Below are positions 47,871 through 58,509 of a DNA stretch of 64,000 bases, in pieces (position 1 is the stretch's first letter; each line of letters begins with the position of its first letter). Both the position numbers and the translations under genes were made by a program. The DNA is taken from contig CM067577.1 in the NCBI GenBank assembly GCA_034336665.1, forward strand, positions 171,001 through 235,000, given 5' to 3'. The stretch comes from Luscinia megarhynchos. Its lineage: Eukaryota; Chordata; Aves; Passeriformes; Turdidae. The notes under the pieces are model-generated. The model saw nothing but the letters and a program-made list of their open reading frames with translations. It had not been told where the DNA came from and did no database searches.

Positions 47871-48404
47871 GCTGCAGGAGTGGGAAATGGGCTGTGGGAC
47901 AGCCCAGAAGGGCTCCAGGAATGGGAAAATGGGCTGTGGGACAGCCCAGCAAGGAGCAGGAGTGGGAAATGGGCTGTGGGACAGCCCAGCAAGGTTCCAG
48001 GAATGGAAAATGGGCCATGGGACAGCCCAGCAAGGAGCAGGAATGGAAAATGGGCTGTGGGACAGCCCAGAAGGGCTCCAGGAATGGAAAATGGGCTGTG
48101 GGACAGCCCAGAAGGGCTCCAGGAATGGAAAATGGGCCGTGGGACAGCCCAGAAAGGTTCCAGGAATGGAAAATGGGCTGTGGGACAGCCCAGAAGGGCT
48201 CCAGGAATGGAAAATGGGCTGTGGGACAGCCCAGCAAAGGCTCCAGGAATGGAAAATGGGCTGTGGGACAGCCCAGAAGGGCTCCAGGAGTGGGAAATGG
48301 GCGGTGGGACAGCCCAGAAGGGCTCCAGGAATGGGAAATGGGCGGTGGGACAGCCCAGAAAGGTTCCAGGTATGGAAAATGGGCTGTGGGACAGCCCAGC
48401 AAGG
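47871..48404. repeat. hairpin minisatellite, 41-bp unit, 13 copies
   Basis: Units consist of GGAATGGAAAATGGGCTGTG, GGACAGCCCAG and AAGGGCTCCA or CAAGGAGCA. Most copies contain GGGCTGT-GGG-ACAGCCC, a perfect 7-bp stem with a 3-base loop. Some copies read GGGCCAT, GGGCCGT or GGGCGGT, which weakens the stem with no compensating change on the other arm. Frames open for 200-300 codons on both strands are artefacts of a stop-free unit. Confidence 0.96.
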
Positions 48405-49137
48405 CGCAGCTGCCCTCCCAGGGAGCAGAGCTGCTGCTGCTGCAGCTGTGGAGCTGCTCTCCAGTCTCCCGTGGCTGGCACTCTGGGCTCCGTTCGTGGC
48501 AGTGATTGCCACCTGGGATGGCCAAAACCCTGACTGGTTTTCCTTTTCAACAAAATGGACTCTAACACTCATTGCTGAGAAGTGATAAATTAATCTGTCC
48601 TCACACCCAGGAGCTTTGCCAGCTGGATTTTGGCTGGATGAGAGTCTGTTTGTGAAAGCTTTTAAGGATTTTTGAAAATAACATGTTTTGAATCGTTGAA
48701 TGAATGAAGAGGTCTGGTCTTCTGGAATAAACAGTAATCACATGGAAGTGAAGTTTGAACTTCTTTCTTGACAAAAAAATAAAAACCTGACACTTCTCTT
48801 TCTTATTTTTACGTTTGCATTTGCATTAATTTTTGTTACTGGGCTGTCTCTTGCCCCAGTACTGTCTGACCATGCACCCCCAGTGCCTCCAGCCCTGGCC
48901 AGGGAGTCCCAGCAGCCCTTGGATCCAGGGCTCAGGATTGCCTCACTAGCAGAGAAACTCCACAATCTGCTGCAGGCCATTGTGTGCAAACCATGCCCAA
49001 ATAATTGACCCTCTGCTTCCAAACTGCAGAAGTGCCTGAGCGATTTGTGATCTTACAGACAAGGTTTGTACTCAAAGTATTTCAGACCCGTATGAAAACA
49101 GAACTGACACTGAGGTAACGAGGTGTGATTGTGTAGT
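48405..49137. other. single-copy gene-free sequence
   Basis: Unique DNA, AT-rich from about 48580 to 48840, containing one AATAAA at 48726 without other transcript-end signals. No gene is supported. Confidence 0.5.
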
Positions 49138-49594
49138 GGCTGTGCCAGCTGTGCCAGCTGTGCCAGCTGTGCCAGCTGTGCCCAGCTGTGGTGCCCAGGG
49201 GGCACTGGGACTGCACTGTGCCAGCTGTGGGTGCTCAGCGGTGCCAACTGTGCCCAGCTGTGGTGCTCGGTGGTGCCAGCTGTGCCCAGCTGTGGTGCTC
49301 AGTGGTGCTCAGTGGTGCCAGCTGTGCCAGCTGTGCCAGCTGCGGGTGCTCAGCGGTGCCAGCTGTGCCAGCTGTGCCCAGCTGTGGGTGCTCAGTGGTG
49401 CTCAGCGGTGCCAGCTGTGCCCAGCTGTGCCAGCTGTGGGTGCTCAGTGGTGCTCAGCGGTGCCAGCTGTGCCAGCTGTGCCAGCTGTGGGTGCTCAGTG
49501 GTGCTCAGCGGTGCCAGCTGTGCCAGCTGTGCCCAGCTGTGGGTGCTCAGTGGTGCCAGCTGTGCCAGCTGTGCCCAGCTGTGGTGCCAGCTGC
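49138..49594. repeat. compound minisatellite of GTGCCAGCTGT and GTGCTCAG units
   Basis: A 10-bp unit TGTGCCAGCT alternates with GGTGCTCAGCG and GTGCCCAGCTGTG segments to form higher-order blocks of about 60-70 bp. Each 10-bp unit contains CAGCTG, a palindromic E-box, about 30 times in total. Open frames of 150-200 codons in all three + frames are repeat artefacts. Confidence 0.95.
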
Positions 49595-50625
49595 GCTGCT
49601 GGGCTGGTGCCCGTTTCAGGACCTTGTTTATATTGAGCCGTGCACGTGAATGGATCCTCGGGGCAGGAAGGCAAAGAATGCAACCTCAAACTGCACAAAG
49701 GTTCCTGGAGAAGCAGCAAGGTCTCCTGTAGGATGATGGATCTCTCCTTAAGTCACAGGAGGAAAGGCTCCTACAAAGAGTAATAAATTCATAAATTTCT
49801 CCAGTCACCAGGGTTATTTCCAACAAAAGAATTTATTGCCTGGCATACATTCCTCTGCTCACAATAATGAGATCTGGGCTCCAACACGTGACATTTATGA
49901 CTGGCATTATTAAAAAAGAAGAAAAGACATACAGTCTTCGAGGAAAATATGTGGAACAAATCTGCAGTTCACACGTGCAATATATTCATGCTGCAAACGC
50001 TGCAGGCTGAGCTGGGTGTCAGCCAGGGACCCAGCAGCCCTTGTGTGGGTGTTTTCCTGAGAGGGCACTGCAGGGGCACTGCTGGGCCAGGGGGTCTCCA
50101 GCCCCTGCCAGCAGCAGCAGCTCTGCAGGTCCTGGGCTCAGGGTGCAGGGGCACGTGGGGATGCTGTGCCTGTGCCCGGTGCCCCGTGCCCGGTGCCTGT
50201 CTCGGGGCCCAGGGCTGGTGTCCCCTGGGGCAGGCAGGGGCAGAGGGTGGCACACCTGTGCAGGACGGTCGCTTTGTGCTGGATTTGTGGAGGAAAGCCG
50301 AGGTGTCCGTGCTCAGCAGGGCTGGCTGTGCTCCAGGCTGGGGTGGTGCTTGCCCAGCAAAGCAGATGAGAGCAGCAGCAGCAGCACAGCACAGCAGAGA
50401 GGAGGCTGCAGCCAGCCCAGGTGATGCAGATGTCCCTGCTGGAGGAGGAACTCAGCCTTCCTGAGTCTTGTCATGAACCTCTACACGTGCTCAGTGCGTT
50501 TTAATTAACTCTCCCTGCCCCTCCTGCCTGTTGGAGGCATCCAGAGGCTCTGCTGGTGCTGGGAAGCTCGGGGCTTTCTGCAGCTCTGCAGGGAATGACT
50601 CCAGAGCTGCTGGGGAAAACATCCT

Positions 50626-50663
50626 CCTCATCCTCGTCCTCGTCCTCAGCCTCAGCCTCAGCC
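50626..50663. repeat. (CCTCGT/CCTCAG)n hexanucleotide repeat
   Basis: About six hexamers, CCTCATCCTCGTCCTCGT and then CCTCAG three times. The - strand reads GAGGAC/CTGAGG. Confidence 0.85.
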
Positions 50664-50800
50664 TGTTGCTGCCAAGGGAAGGCACCTGCCCAGGGCGGGC
50701 TGGCCTCCCAGACAGCATCCCAGGCTGCAGGAAGAGCAGAGCAGAGCATCCCAGGCTGCAGGTGGCTGCAGGGCCATGCCCCGGGCACTCTGGGCACAGC

Positions 50801-50950
50801 ACAGGGAAAGCCAGGCTGTGGGACGGGGGCAGGGTGACCCCTGTGATCACAGGGAAAGCCAGGCTGTGGGACGAGGGCAGGGTGATCAGAGGAAAGCCAG
50901 GCTGTGGGACGGGGGCAGGGTGCCCCCTGTGATCACAGGGAAGCTGCAGC
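50801..50950. repeat. four diverged copies of a 38- to 47-bp unit
   Basis: AAAGCCAGGCTGTGGGACG followed by GGGGCAGGGTG recurs near 50817, 50855 and 50893, with CCCCTGTGATCACAGGG linkers and a partial fourth copy. The linker holds the palindrome TGTGATCACA. Confidence 0.88.
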
Positions 50951-51919
50951 TGTCGGATCTGGGGCTGGGGGATGGACAGGGGCTGGCAGAGCGCGGTCAC
51001 CCCGAGGTGACACAGCCCTGCCAGCTCCCGTGTGCAGAGGGTGGGACCAGCCTGGGCAGCCCAGAGCCACGGGGCACTCCAGGAGCTGCAGATGTGACTG
51101 GCAAACGTGCTCACTGTGTCAATGCCCTGCGTGCCTCGGTTATGGGGACCTCAGCGATGTCAGGGACACAAAACAGGAATCACACTGCCAAGTTGTTTGC
51201 AGGATAAATGCATCTAACAGGATAGGATTTGCAAAATGCAGTGATGGAATTTGGTGTGATGACACCTCTCCAAGAGCACTGACTAGTGGAGGTAATTCTT
51301 CCCCAGGGAGCGCTGCATGCTCTACTTGTGCTCCAAAGGGATGTTCTGGGAGTTAATCCTCTGGTGGGAAGGCTGTCAATTATTGATACTTCATGTTTAG
51401 CTTTCTTACAAAGCTAGAAGTCTTCTGCAAACCTTTAGATTAGCAGAATGATTGAATAATTGATATTACACAATTTATAGGATTTTGAAAAATTCACAGT
51501 GCTAGTTGTCTGGGGAGGAGCCTAAATAAGGTGCAATTCAGCCGAGCCGGTCCCTGCCTGTTCTCCACCCCTCAAGGTGGGAAGCGGCGGGTGCAGAGGG
51601 AGCTCACGGCACCGGCACGGCAGAGAGAGTGAGCAGGGTGACAACACTGCGTTTGCATTTTTACTGAGCAGAACAGAGGTGAGGAGAAAAACCAGGTGAA
51701 CGTCCCAGGCAGCCCAGCCCGGGGCAGGAGGCGTCAGCCCGGCTGCGGGGATCCGTCCTGCTGCCCCGCCGGGCGCTGGCGTGCAGGGCTGGGCCGGCCC
51801 CGAGCTGCAGTGACCCTGCACAGGAGCGCAGCCAGAGCTCTGCAGCCGCTCTGGCCCCTGTGCCGGCCGTGGCAGCGCTCTGCTCGGGGCGCCAGAGGCG
51901 GCTCTGCAGCTGTGCCCGC

Positions 51920-51998
51920 GCACGGAATGAACTGCCAGGGCACGGAATGAACTGCCAGGGCACGGAATGAACTGCCAGGGCACGGAATGAACTGCCAG
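51920..51998. repeat. 20-bp unit repeated four times
   Basis: Four tandem copies of CACGGAATGAACTGCCAGGG, identical except at the last bases. Near-identity suggests a very recent expansion. Confidence 0.96.
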
Positions 51999-52210
51999 CG
52001 CTCAGACTGCTCTGAGCCTGCTCACTGCCTGCTCTGCCAGCGCACTGCCTGCTGTGCCCGCTCACTGACTGCTGTGCCGCTCCTGCTCTGAGCCTGCTCT
52101 TTGCTGCTCGGTCCCTCATTCAGCCCAGCGAACAGCACAGGTCTGCTCCTCATGGCATGCAGGCGTCCCTGTGAGCAGCAGTGCTCTCTGGGGTGGGGGG
52201 CACTCACACA
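51999..52210. other. short spacer with CACTGCCTGCT words
   Basis: Loose repeats of GCTCACTGCCTGCT at 52018-52080, then unique DNA. No gene is seen. Confidence 0.5.
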
Positions 52211-52461
52211 CCCCAGAGCCCCCAGAGACCCCAGAGAGCCCAGGGACCCCAGAGACCCCAGGGATCCCAGAGACCCCAGGGACGCCAGAGACCCCAGGGA
52301 TCCCAGAGACTCCAGTGACTCCAGTGAGCCCAGAGAGCCCAGAGACCCCAGAGCCCCCAGAGAGCCCAGAGAGCCCAGGGATCCCAGAGAACTCAGAGAC
52401 CCCAGAGCCCCCAGGTATCCCAGAGCCCCCAGAGATCCCCCAGAGAGCCCAGAGCCCCCAG
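52211..52461. repeat. 9-bp minisatellite (CAGAGACCC type), about 28 copies
   Basis: Nonamers such as CAGAGACCC, CAGGGATCC, CAGAGAGCC and CAGAGCCCC in mixed order. Because nine is divisible by three, one + frame stays in phase and reads as a Pro/Glu/Thr-rich or Arg/Asp/Pro-rich peptide. A collagen-like Gly-x-x pattern appears on the - strand purely from this periodicity. Confidence 0.95.
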
Positions 52462-52800
52462 CCCGGGCTCGGCTGCGGCGCCTTTGGAGAGGGGAGCCCG
52501 GAGCAGGTTACCATGGTTACTGCAGGCTCAGGGTAACAAGCAGAGATATTTAAAAATTGATTGTTCTAGCAACAGCTCATCCGTGTTTGGCAACATCAGG
52601 CGCACGATGTCAGCTGGCTGCTCTGGGCTGCAGGGACTCTGAGTGCTGCCAGGGTGTGTGGGAGGAAAAGGCTTTTCATCCTCTCTTCACTCCAGCGCTG
52701 ACTACAGGTGCTGCTCCAGCAGCTCCTGGGCTTCACGAGGCAGCAGCCCCCTGCAGGTGTGGCCAGTGTCCAGCTGCCCACAGAGCCAGCAGTGCCCTCT
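52462..52800. other. unique spacer between arrays
   Basis: Unique DNA of mixed composition. I see no exon, RNA gene or mobile element. Confidence 0.5.
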
Positions 52801-53630
52801 GGCTGCCCCGTGCTCACCTGGCTGCCCTGTGCCCCCCTGGCTGCCCCGTGCCCCCCTGGCTGCCCCGTGCCCCCCTGGCTGCCCTGTGCTCACCTGGCTG
52901 CCCCGTGCCCACCTGGCTGCCCCGTGCTCACCTGGCTGCCCCGTGCTCACCTGGCTGCCCCGTGCCCACCTGGCTGCCCCGTGCCCACCTGGCTGCCCTG
53001 TGCCCACCTGGCTGCCCCGTGCCCACCTGGCTGCCCCGTGCTCACCTGGCTGTGTCCCTTGGCCCACCTGGCTGCCCTGTGCTCACCTGGCTGCCCCATG
53101 CTCACCTGGCTGCCCTGTGCTCACCTGGCTGCCCTGGTGCCCACCTGGCTGCCCCTGTGCCCACCTGGCTGCCCTGTGCCCCCCTGGCTGCCCCGTGCTC
53201 ACCTGGCTGTGTCCTTGGCCCACCTGGCTGCCCTGTGCTCACCTGGCTGCCCTGTGCCCACCTGGCTGCCCTGTGCCCCCCTGGCTGCCCCGTGCTCACC
53301 TGGCTGTGTCCCTTGGCCCACCTGGCTGCCCCTGTGCTCACCTGGCTGCCCCGTGCCCACCTGGCTGCCCTGTGCCCACCCTGGCTGCCCTGTGCCCCCC
53401 TGGCTGCCCCGTGCTCACCTGGCTGTGTCCCTTGGCCCACCTGGCTGCCCTGTGCTCACCTGGCTGCCCCGTGCCCACCCTGGCTGCCCCGTGCTCACCT
53501 GGCTGCCCCATGCTCACCCTGGCTGCCCCGTGCCCCCTGGCTGCCCCGTGCCCAGCAGTGCCCCGTGCCCCCCTGGCTGCCCCATGCCCGTGTGCCCAGC
53601 AGTGCCCTGTGCCCCCCGGCTGTGCCCCCT
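52801..53630. repeat. minisatellite, 19-bp unit, about 43 copies
   Basis: Units are CACCTGGCTGCCCCGTGCC or CACCTGGCTGCCCTGTGCT. A higher-order block containing GGCTGTGTCCCTTGGCCCAC recurs near 53051, 53210, 53304 and 53423. Most units carry CACCTG (CAGGTG on the - strand); others have CCCCTG by substitution. Toward 53530-53630 the units decay. Frames of 360-500 codons in all + frames are artefacts. Confidence 0.97.
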
Positions 53631-53640
53631 CTGCTCCCTG

Positions 53641-53692
53641 CTCTGCCGGCTGTGCCAGGGCTCTGCCGGCTGTGCCAGGGCTCTGCCGGCTG
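53641..53692. repeat. 20-bp unit repeated about 2.5 times
   Basis: CTCTGCCGGCTGTGCCAGGG occurs twice exactly and once truncated, directly after the 19-bp array. Confidence 0.93.
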
Positions 53693-53971
53693 GCCCCTGC
53701 TCACAGACACTGTCTGGAGCTCAGAGGTCCCTCCGGGAGCAGCTGAGACAGACGAGCCAGGTTGGAGAGAAGGCACACGGCGGGAACCGCAGGTAATTAA
53801 ACACCGGAACGAGGGACCTCGGCTCTTCCTCGTTAGAAATGCTGCCTGGGAAGATCAAACGCTTTCTCTCCAAAAACACTTGTGGCTGCTCAAACTGGAG
53901 TTAATGCAGGGCGGTCTGAAGGCTCGTGCTGGGCACGAGGTCACGCCGGTGATCGCAGCTCCGTCCCGCTC
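53693..53971. other. unique spacer
   Basis: Unique DNA up to the start of the CR1 fragment. No feature is recognised. Confidence 0.5.
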
Positions 53972-54410
53972 AGGTGAGGCCCCACCTGCACAGCCAGCCC
54001 TGGCACCCAGCAGGGAGGGGCTGGAGCTGCTGCAGCAGCTCCAAGGAGGCCGAGGACAAGCTGGAGCACCTCTGCTGTGAGGGAAGGCTGAGGAACGGGG
54101 CTGGTTCAGCCTGGCAAAGAGAAGTTTGGGGTGACTGAGCTGTGGCCTCGCAGCGCCTGAAGGGAGCTGACAGGAAAGGTGGGGAGAGACTTTTTACAAG
54201 AGCAAGTAGTAACAGGATGAGGGGGAGAGGCTTCAAACTGAGAGGAGGTTTAGATGAGATATTGGGAAGAAATCCTCTGTGAGGGGAGGAAGCTGCAGCT
54301 GATGCCCGGAGCAGCCGTGGGCTCCCCGTTCCTCAGCGTGCCGGGGGGGCTGGCTGGGGCTGGCTGGGCTGGGGCAGCCTGGGCTCCGGAAGGTTCCCTG
54401 CCGACTTTTA
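53972..54410 (+). mobile_element. CR1 LINE fragment, 3' end, truncated tail
   Basis: The order of words matches the CR1 3' region: GTGAGGCCCCACCTG, then GGAGCACCTCTGCTGTGAGG, GGCTGAGGAACGGGGCTGG with TTCAGCCTGG, then GGGGAGAGACTTTTTACAAG, GTAGTAACAGGATGAGGGGG and GAGGTTTAGATGAGATATTG followed by GGAAGAAATCCTCTGTGAGG. The right part (GCCCGGAGCAGCCGTGGGCT, then GGGGCAGCCTGGGCTC) continues the family pattern, but the terminal octamer repeats are missing. CR1 is the dominant avian non-LTR retrotransposon. Moderate divergence and indels indicate an old, inactive copy. No open reading frame for endonuclease or reverse transcriptase remains. Confidence 0.88.
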
Positions 54411-54737
54411 GCACGGGCCTGTGGAGACAGATCAGCAAGCATTGCTTTACGTTTACAGTGTGGTACCTGTTTAAATGGCTTTTTTCCAGACCAAGTAAGT
54501 CCTTTTGTCAGATTTTCCTGCTGTATAATCCCCTGCTCTGGCCTTTGTTTGACCTGCATTATTCAGGGCTCCCATTCATTCTCCCTCCGTGTAAATCAGC
54601 TGTAAATTTGTGTAAATCAGGTGACCAGCCACTGTCCTGTGCTGATTCACGGCCGGCACACGGCCCCTCTGACAGATGTAAAACGGTTCTGTGTGCAGAA
54701 TCCCGCTTCTGACCTTCCAGCAGCGCGTGTGCATCAG
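54411..54737. other. unique spacer
   Basis: Unique DNA of mixed composition between the CR1 fragment and a microsatellite. No gene is recognised. Confidence 0.5.
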
Positions 54738-55031
54738 GAGACAGGAGACAGGAGACAGGACACAGACACACAGACACACAGACACACAGACACAGACACA
54801 CAGACAGACACACAGACACAGACACACAGACACACAGACACAGACACACAGACACAGACACACACACAGACAGACACAGACACACAGACATAGACACAGA
54901 CACACAGACACACACAGACACACACACAGACACACAGACACACAGACACACAGACACAGACACACAGACACAGACACACAGACACACAGACACAGACACA
55001 CAGACACAGACACACAGACACACAGACACAG
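54738..55031. repeat. (CACAGA)n / (CACAGACA)n microsatellite
   Basis: Nearly 300 bp of CA dinucleotides punctuated by G every 6, 8 or 10 bases (CACAGACACACAGACA), preceded by three GGAGACA units. The + strand is purine/pyrimidine-alternating in part. Length polymorphism is very likely. Confidence 0.97.
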
Positions 55032-55264
55032 GCACAGGACTCAGGCAGAGGTGCTGGGTTAGGCCCGTGCAGTGACTCCTGCCCTGTGCTGCATTTTGCA
55101 GTGGCATTTAAGCAGCTCGTGGTGTCAGTTTTTATTCCCCGTACCCCCATGTAAAACTTCCCATTGCTGCTAACCTGTGCTGCATTCAGAGCTCCTTGCC
55201 TGGTCCTGGAGTGGATGCAGAAGCAGAATCTCCACCTGGCACGGGCACTGCTGGAGCTCCACCC
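55032..55264. other. unique spacer
   Basis: Unique DNA. Nothing is recognised. Confidence 0.5.
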
Positions 55265-55440
55265 TGCTCAGGTGTGCCAGCCCGGCTCAGGTGTGCCAGC
55301 CCGGCTCAGGTGTGTCACTGCTCAGGTGTGCCAGCCCGGCTCAGGTGTGCCAGCCCAGCTCAGGTGTGCCAGCCCAGCTCAGGTGTGTCACACTGCCAGC
55401 CCAGCTCAGGTGTGTCACTGCTCAGGTGTGCCAGCCCTGC
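55265..55440. repeat. minisatellite, 18- to 19-bp unit, about nine copies
   Basis: Units are GCTCAGGTGTGCCAGCCCG and GCTCAGGTGTGTCACT variants. Each has CAGGTGTG, the same core as the 25-kb array, but the rest of the unit is unrelated to it. Confidence 0.95.
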
Positions 55441-56103
55441 CCATCTCTGCAGCCGTGTGAAGCGATGCCTGGATGGTTTCAGCTTGTGTTGTCATTGGGG
55501 CTCGTGTGGAAGGAAAAACCCCCTTGTGCCTGTAACTGGAAGGTGAGGGCGAACAGCTGGTCTCAGCTATTATTATACATGCCAGAAGCAGTAATGATTA
55601 AAGGGACTGCACTGTGAGGTAAAGAGATGCCATCCTGGAACCAGATGACTGGGTGATACAATTAAGATAAAGAAATCACATATTGTTGGCAATAGGGAAG
55701 CAGGATTGATGAAATCTGTGATTGGGAAGTGTGGGAACAAGCTGAAATTAAAGAAAAATCACAATACTGAGCAGAAAATGAGCAGGACTAGGAACAAGAG
55801 ATGCAGTTGTTGAGGAGATAAGAAGAGCAGAAATAAATTGAGAGCAAACATGCTCGGAGTAGAAGTAAGGACATAAAAAAAAAATCTTTCCAAACTCCAT
55901 TAAAAATAGGTTGCTGTGCTAAAATGAGAGCGTTGCAGTCTAAGGGAAATGACAACATGGAGCTGTTGGATTCCACAGTCAGTGCTTGGGGCCGCAGAGA
56001 GGAACCCCCAAGAGGCTGAGCTGTGCTGAGGGACGCTGTGCACGGAGCAGCTGAGGGGGTTTGTCAGCAGGGAGCTCACACCGGGGCTGGGGGTGAGGGG
56101 ATC
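55441..56103. other. single-copy AT-rich sequence
   Basis: Positions 55550-55970 are AT-rich and complex (AGCAGTAATGATTAAAGGG, CAATTAAGATAAAG) with a short A run at 55873-55884. They form a candidate conserved non-coding element. No coding exon is supported. Confidence 0.45.
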
Positions 56104-58110
56104 TGTGGGTCTGGCAGGGCTGTGGGTCCGGCAGAGCTGTGGGTCCCAGCAGGGCTGTGGGTCCCGGCAGGGCTGTGGGTCCCGGCAGGGCTGTGGGTCT
56201 GGCAGAGCTGTGGGTCTGGCAGAGCTGTGGGTCTGGCAGGGCTGTGGGTCTGGCAGGGCTGTGGGTCCCGGCAGGGCTGTGGGTCTGGCAGAGCTGTGGG
56301 TCTGGCAGGGCTGTGGGTCTGGCAGGGCTGTGGGTCTGGCAGGGCTGTGGGTCCCGGCAGGGCTGTGGGTCTGGCAGAGCTGTGGGTCTGGCAGAGCTGT
56401 GGGTCTGGCAGAGCTGTGGGTCTGGCAGGGCTGTGGGTCCCAGCAGGGCTGTGGGTCTGGCAGAGCTGTGGGTCTGGCAGAGCTGTGGGTCTGGCAGAGC
56501 TGTGGGTCTGGCAGGGCTGTGGGTCTGGCAGAGCTGTGGGTCTGGCAGTGCTGTGGAGTCTGGCAGGGCTGTGGGTCTGGCAGGGCTGTGGGTCCCAGCA
56601 GGGCTGTGGGTCTGGCAGAGCTGTGGGTCTGGCAGAGCTGTGGGTCTGGCAGGGCTGTGGGTCTGGCAGAGCTGTGGGTCTGGCAGGGCTGTGGGTCTGG
56701 CAGGGCTGTGGGTCCCTGCAGAGCTGTGGGTCTGGCAGTGCTGTGGGTCTGGCAGAGCTGTGGGTCTGGCAGGGGCTGTGGGTCCCTGCAGAGCTGTGGG
56801 TCTGGCAGAGCTGTGGGTCTGGCAGAGCTGTGGGTCTGGCAGGGCTGTGGGTCTGGCAGGGCTGTGGGTCCCTGCAGAGCTGTGGGTCTGGCAGTGCTGT
56901 GGGTCTGGCAGGGCTGTGGGTCTGGCAGGGCTGTGGGTCTGGCAGAGCTGTGGGTCTGGCAGGGCTGTGGGTCCCTGCAGAGCTGTGGGTCTGGCAGAGC
57001 TGTGGGTCTGGCAGGGCTGTGGGTCTGGCAGAGCTGTGGGTCTGGCAGTGCTGTGGGTCTGGCAGAGCTGTGGGTCTGGCAGGGCTGTGGGTCTGGCAGA
57101 GCTGTGGGTCTGGCAGAGCTGTGGGTCCCTGCAGGGCTGTGGGTCCCAGCAGGGCTGTGGAGTCTGGCAGGGCTGTGGGTCTGGCAGAGCTGTGGGTCTG
57201 GCAGGGCTGTGGGTCTGGCAGAGCTGTGGGTCTAGCAGGGCTGTGGGTCTGGCAGAGCTGTGGGTCTGGCAGAGCTGTGGGTCTGGCAGTGCTGTGGGTC
57301 CGGCAGAGCTGTGGGTCTGGCAGTGCTGTGGGTCTGGCAGAGCTGTGGGTCTGGCAGAGCTGTGGGTCTGGCAGGGCTGTGGGTCTGGCAGAGCTGTGGG
57401 TCTGGCAGAGCTGTGGGTCTGGCAGAGCTGTGGGTCCCTGCAGGGCTGTGGGTCTGGCAGGGCTGTGGGTCTGGCAGAGCTGTGGGTCTGGCAGGGCTGT
57501 GGGTCTGGCAGAGCTGTGGGTCTGGCAGGGCTGTGGGTCTGGCAGAGCTGTGGGTCTGGCAGAGCTGTGGGTCTGGCAGTGCTGTGGGTCCCGGCAGAGC
57601 TGTGGGTCTGGCAGTGCTGTGGGTCCCGGCAGAGCTGTGGGTCTGGCAGGGCTGTGGGTCTGGCAGAGCTGTGGGTCTGGCAGGGCTGTGGGTCTGGCAG
57701 GGCTGTGGGTCTGGCAGAGCTGTGGGTCTGGCAGGGCTGTGGGTCCCTGCAGAGCTGTGGGTCCCTGCAGAGCTGTGGGTCTGGCAGAGCTGTGGGTCTG
57801 GCAGGGCTGTGGGTCTGGCAGAGCTGTGGGTCTGGCAGAGCTGTGGGTCTGGCAGGGCTGTGGGTCTGGCAGAGCTGTGGGTCCCTGCAGAGCTGTGGGT
57901 CTGGCAGAGCTGTGGGTCTGGCAGGGCTGTGGGTCTGGCAGGGCTGTGGGTCTGGCAGGGCTGTGGGTCTGGCAGAGCTGTGGGTCTGGCAGGAGCTGTG
58001 GGTCTGGCAGGGCTGTGGGTCTGGCAGGGCTGTGGGTCTGGCAGAGCTGTGGGTCTGGCAGGGCTGTGGGTCTGAGCAGGGCTGTGGGTCTGGCAGGGCT
58101 GTGGGTCCCA
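56104..58110. repeat. minisatellite, 17-bp unit, about 117 copies
   Basis: The largest array. Units are GGGTCTGGCAGAGCTGT and GGGTCTGGCAGGGCTGT, with less frequent GGGTCCCGGCAGGGCTGT, GGGTCCCTGCAGAGCTGT and GGGTCTGGCAGTGCTGT. The A/G/T position after GGCAG varies from unit to unit and would serve as a variant-repeat map. Because 17 is not a multiple of three and the unit lacks stops on both strands, frames up to 758 codons exist in several readings. They are not genes. Confidence 0.98.
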
Positions 58111-58509
58111 GCCGTGGGGGCTGCTCTCCGGGCAGGGCTGCTCGCTGCTCCTCTCCCTCCTCTGCCTTCCTCCCACCCGCCCCTGAGCTGCTCCTTTCCC
58201 AGCCTTCCTGAGCCCTTCTGCAGATTTTGTGGCTGCTGTTCTCTGACATCAGCAACGAGTTTCCCCTCCCGGAAAAATGGAATTTAATGGAATTCCTGCT
58301 AGGCTAATTTCTGGGCAATAAAAATAGCTGCGTGGCTGTGCCTGTACCCTGCCAGCACTGCGAAGGGAAGCATCCCCTACAGGTGGTGAAAACAAGGAAC
58401 GAGGTGACAATTTGGGGCCATCTGGTGCCCCTGTGTGCAGAAGTGCTCAGCAGGTTCCTGGGGTGCAAAGTGGTGCTGTGACTGCCCAGAGCGGCCCTTC
58501 CAGCACCTG
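58111..58509. other. unique spacer
   Basis: Unique DNA, AT-richer at 58270-58340. Nothing is recognised. Confidence 0.5.

Larger units (their letters stand above)
49595..51919. other. single-copy DNA with AT-rich and CpG-rich parts
   Basis: Positions 49730-49970 and 51180-51520 are AT-rich candidate non-coding elements. Positions 50000-50460 are GC-rich. Positions 51700-51919 are CpG-rich (GCCGGGCGCTGGCGTGC, GGGCCGGCCCCGAG) and island-like. Two small repeats at 50626-50663 and 50801-50950 are noted separately. No coding exon is recognised. Confidence 0.45.

Noticed and set aside
52206..52514. Collagen-like Gly-x-x pattern on the - strand
   Set aside because: It is a consequence of the 9-bp repeat period and lacks hydroxylation-type Pro placement or flanking domains.
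3984..58110. CRISPR array interpretation of the tandem repeats
   Set aside because: Units are contiguous, with no unique spacers of constant length and no cas genes, and the DNA is vertebrate.
55979..58287. Frames of 690-758 codons on both strands
   Set aside because: They follow a stop-free 17-bp tandem unit, are open in several frames at once and have no start or splice context.
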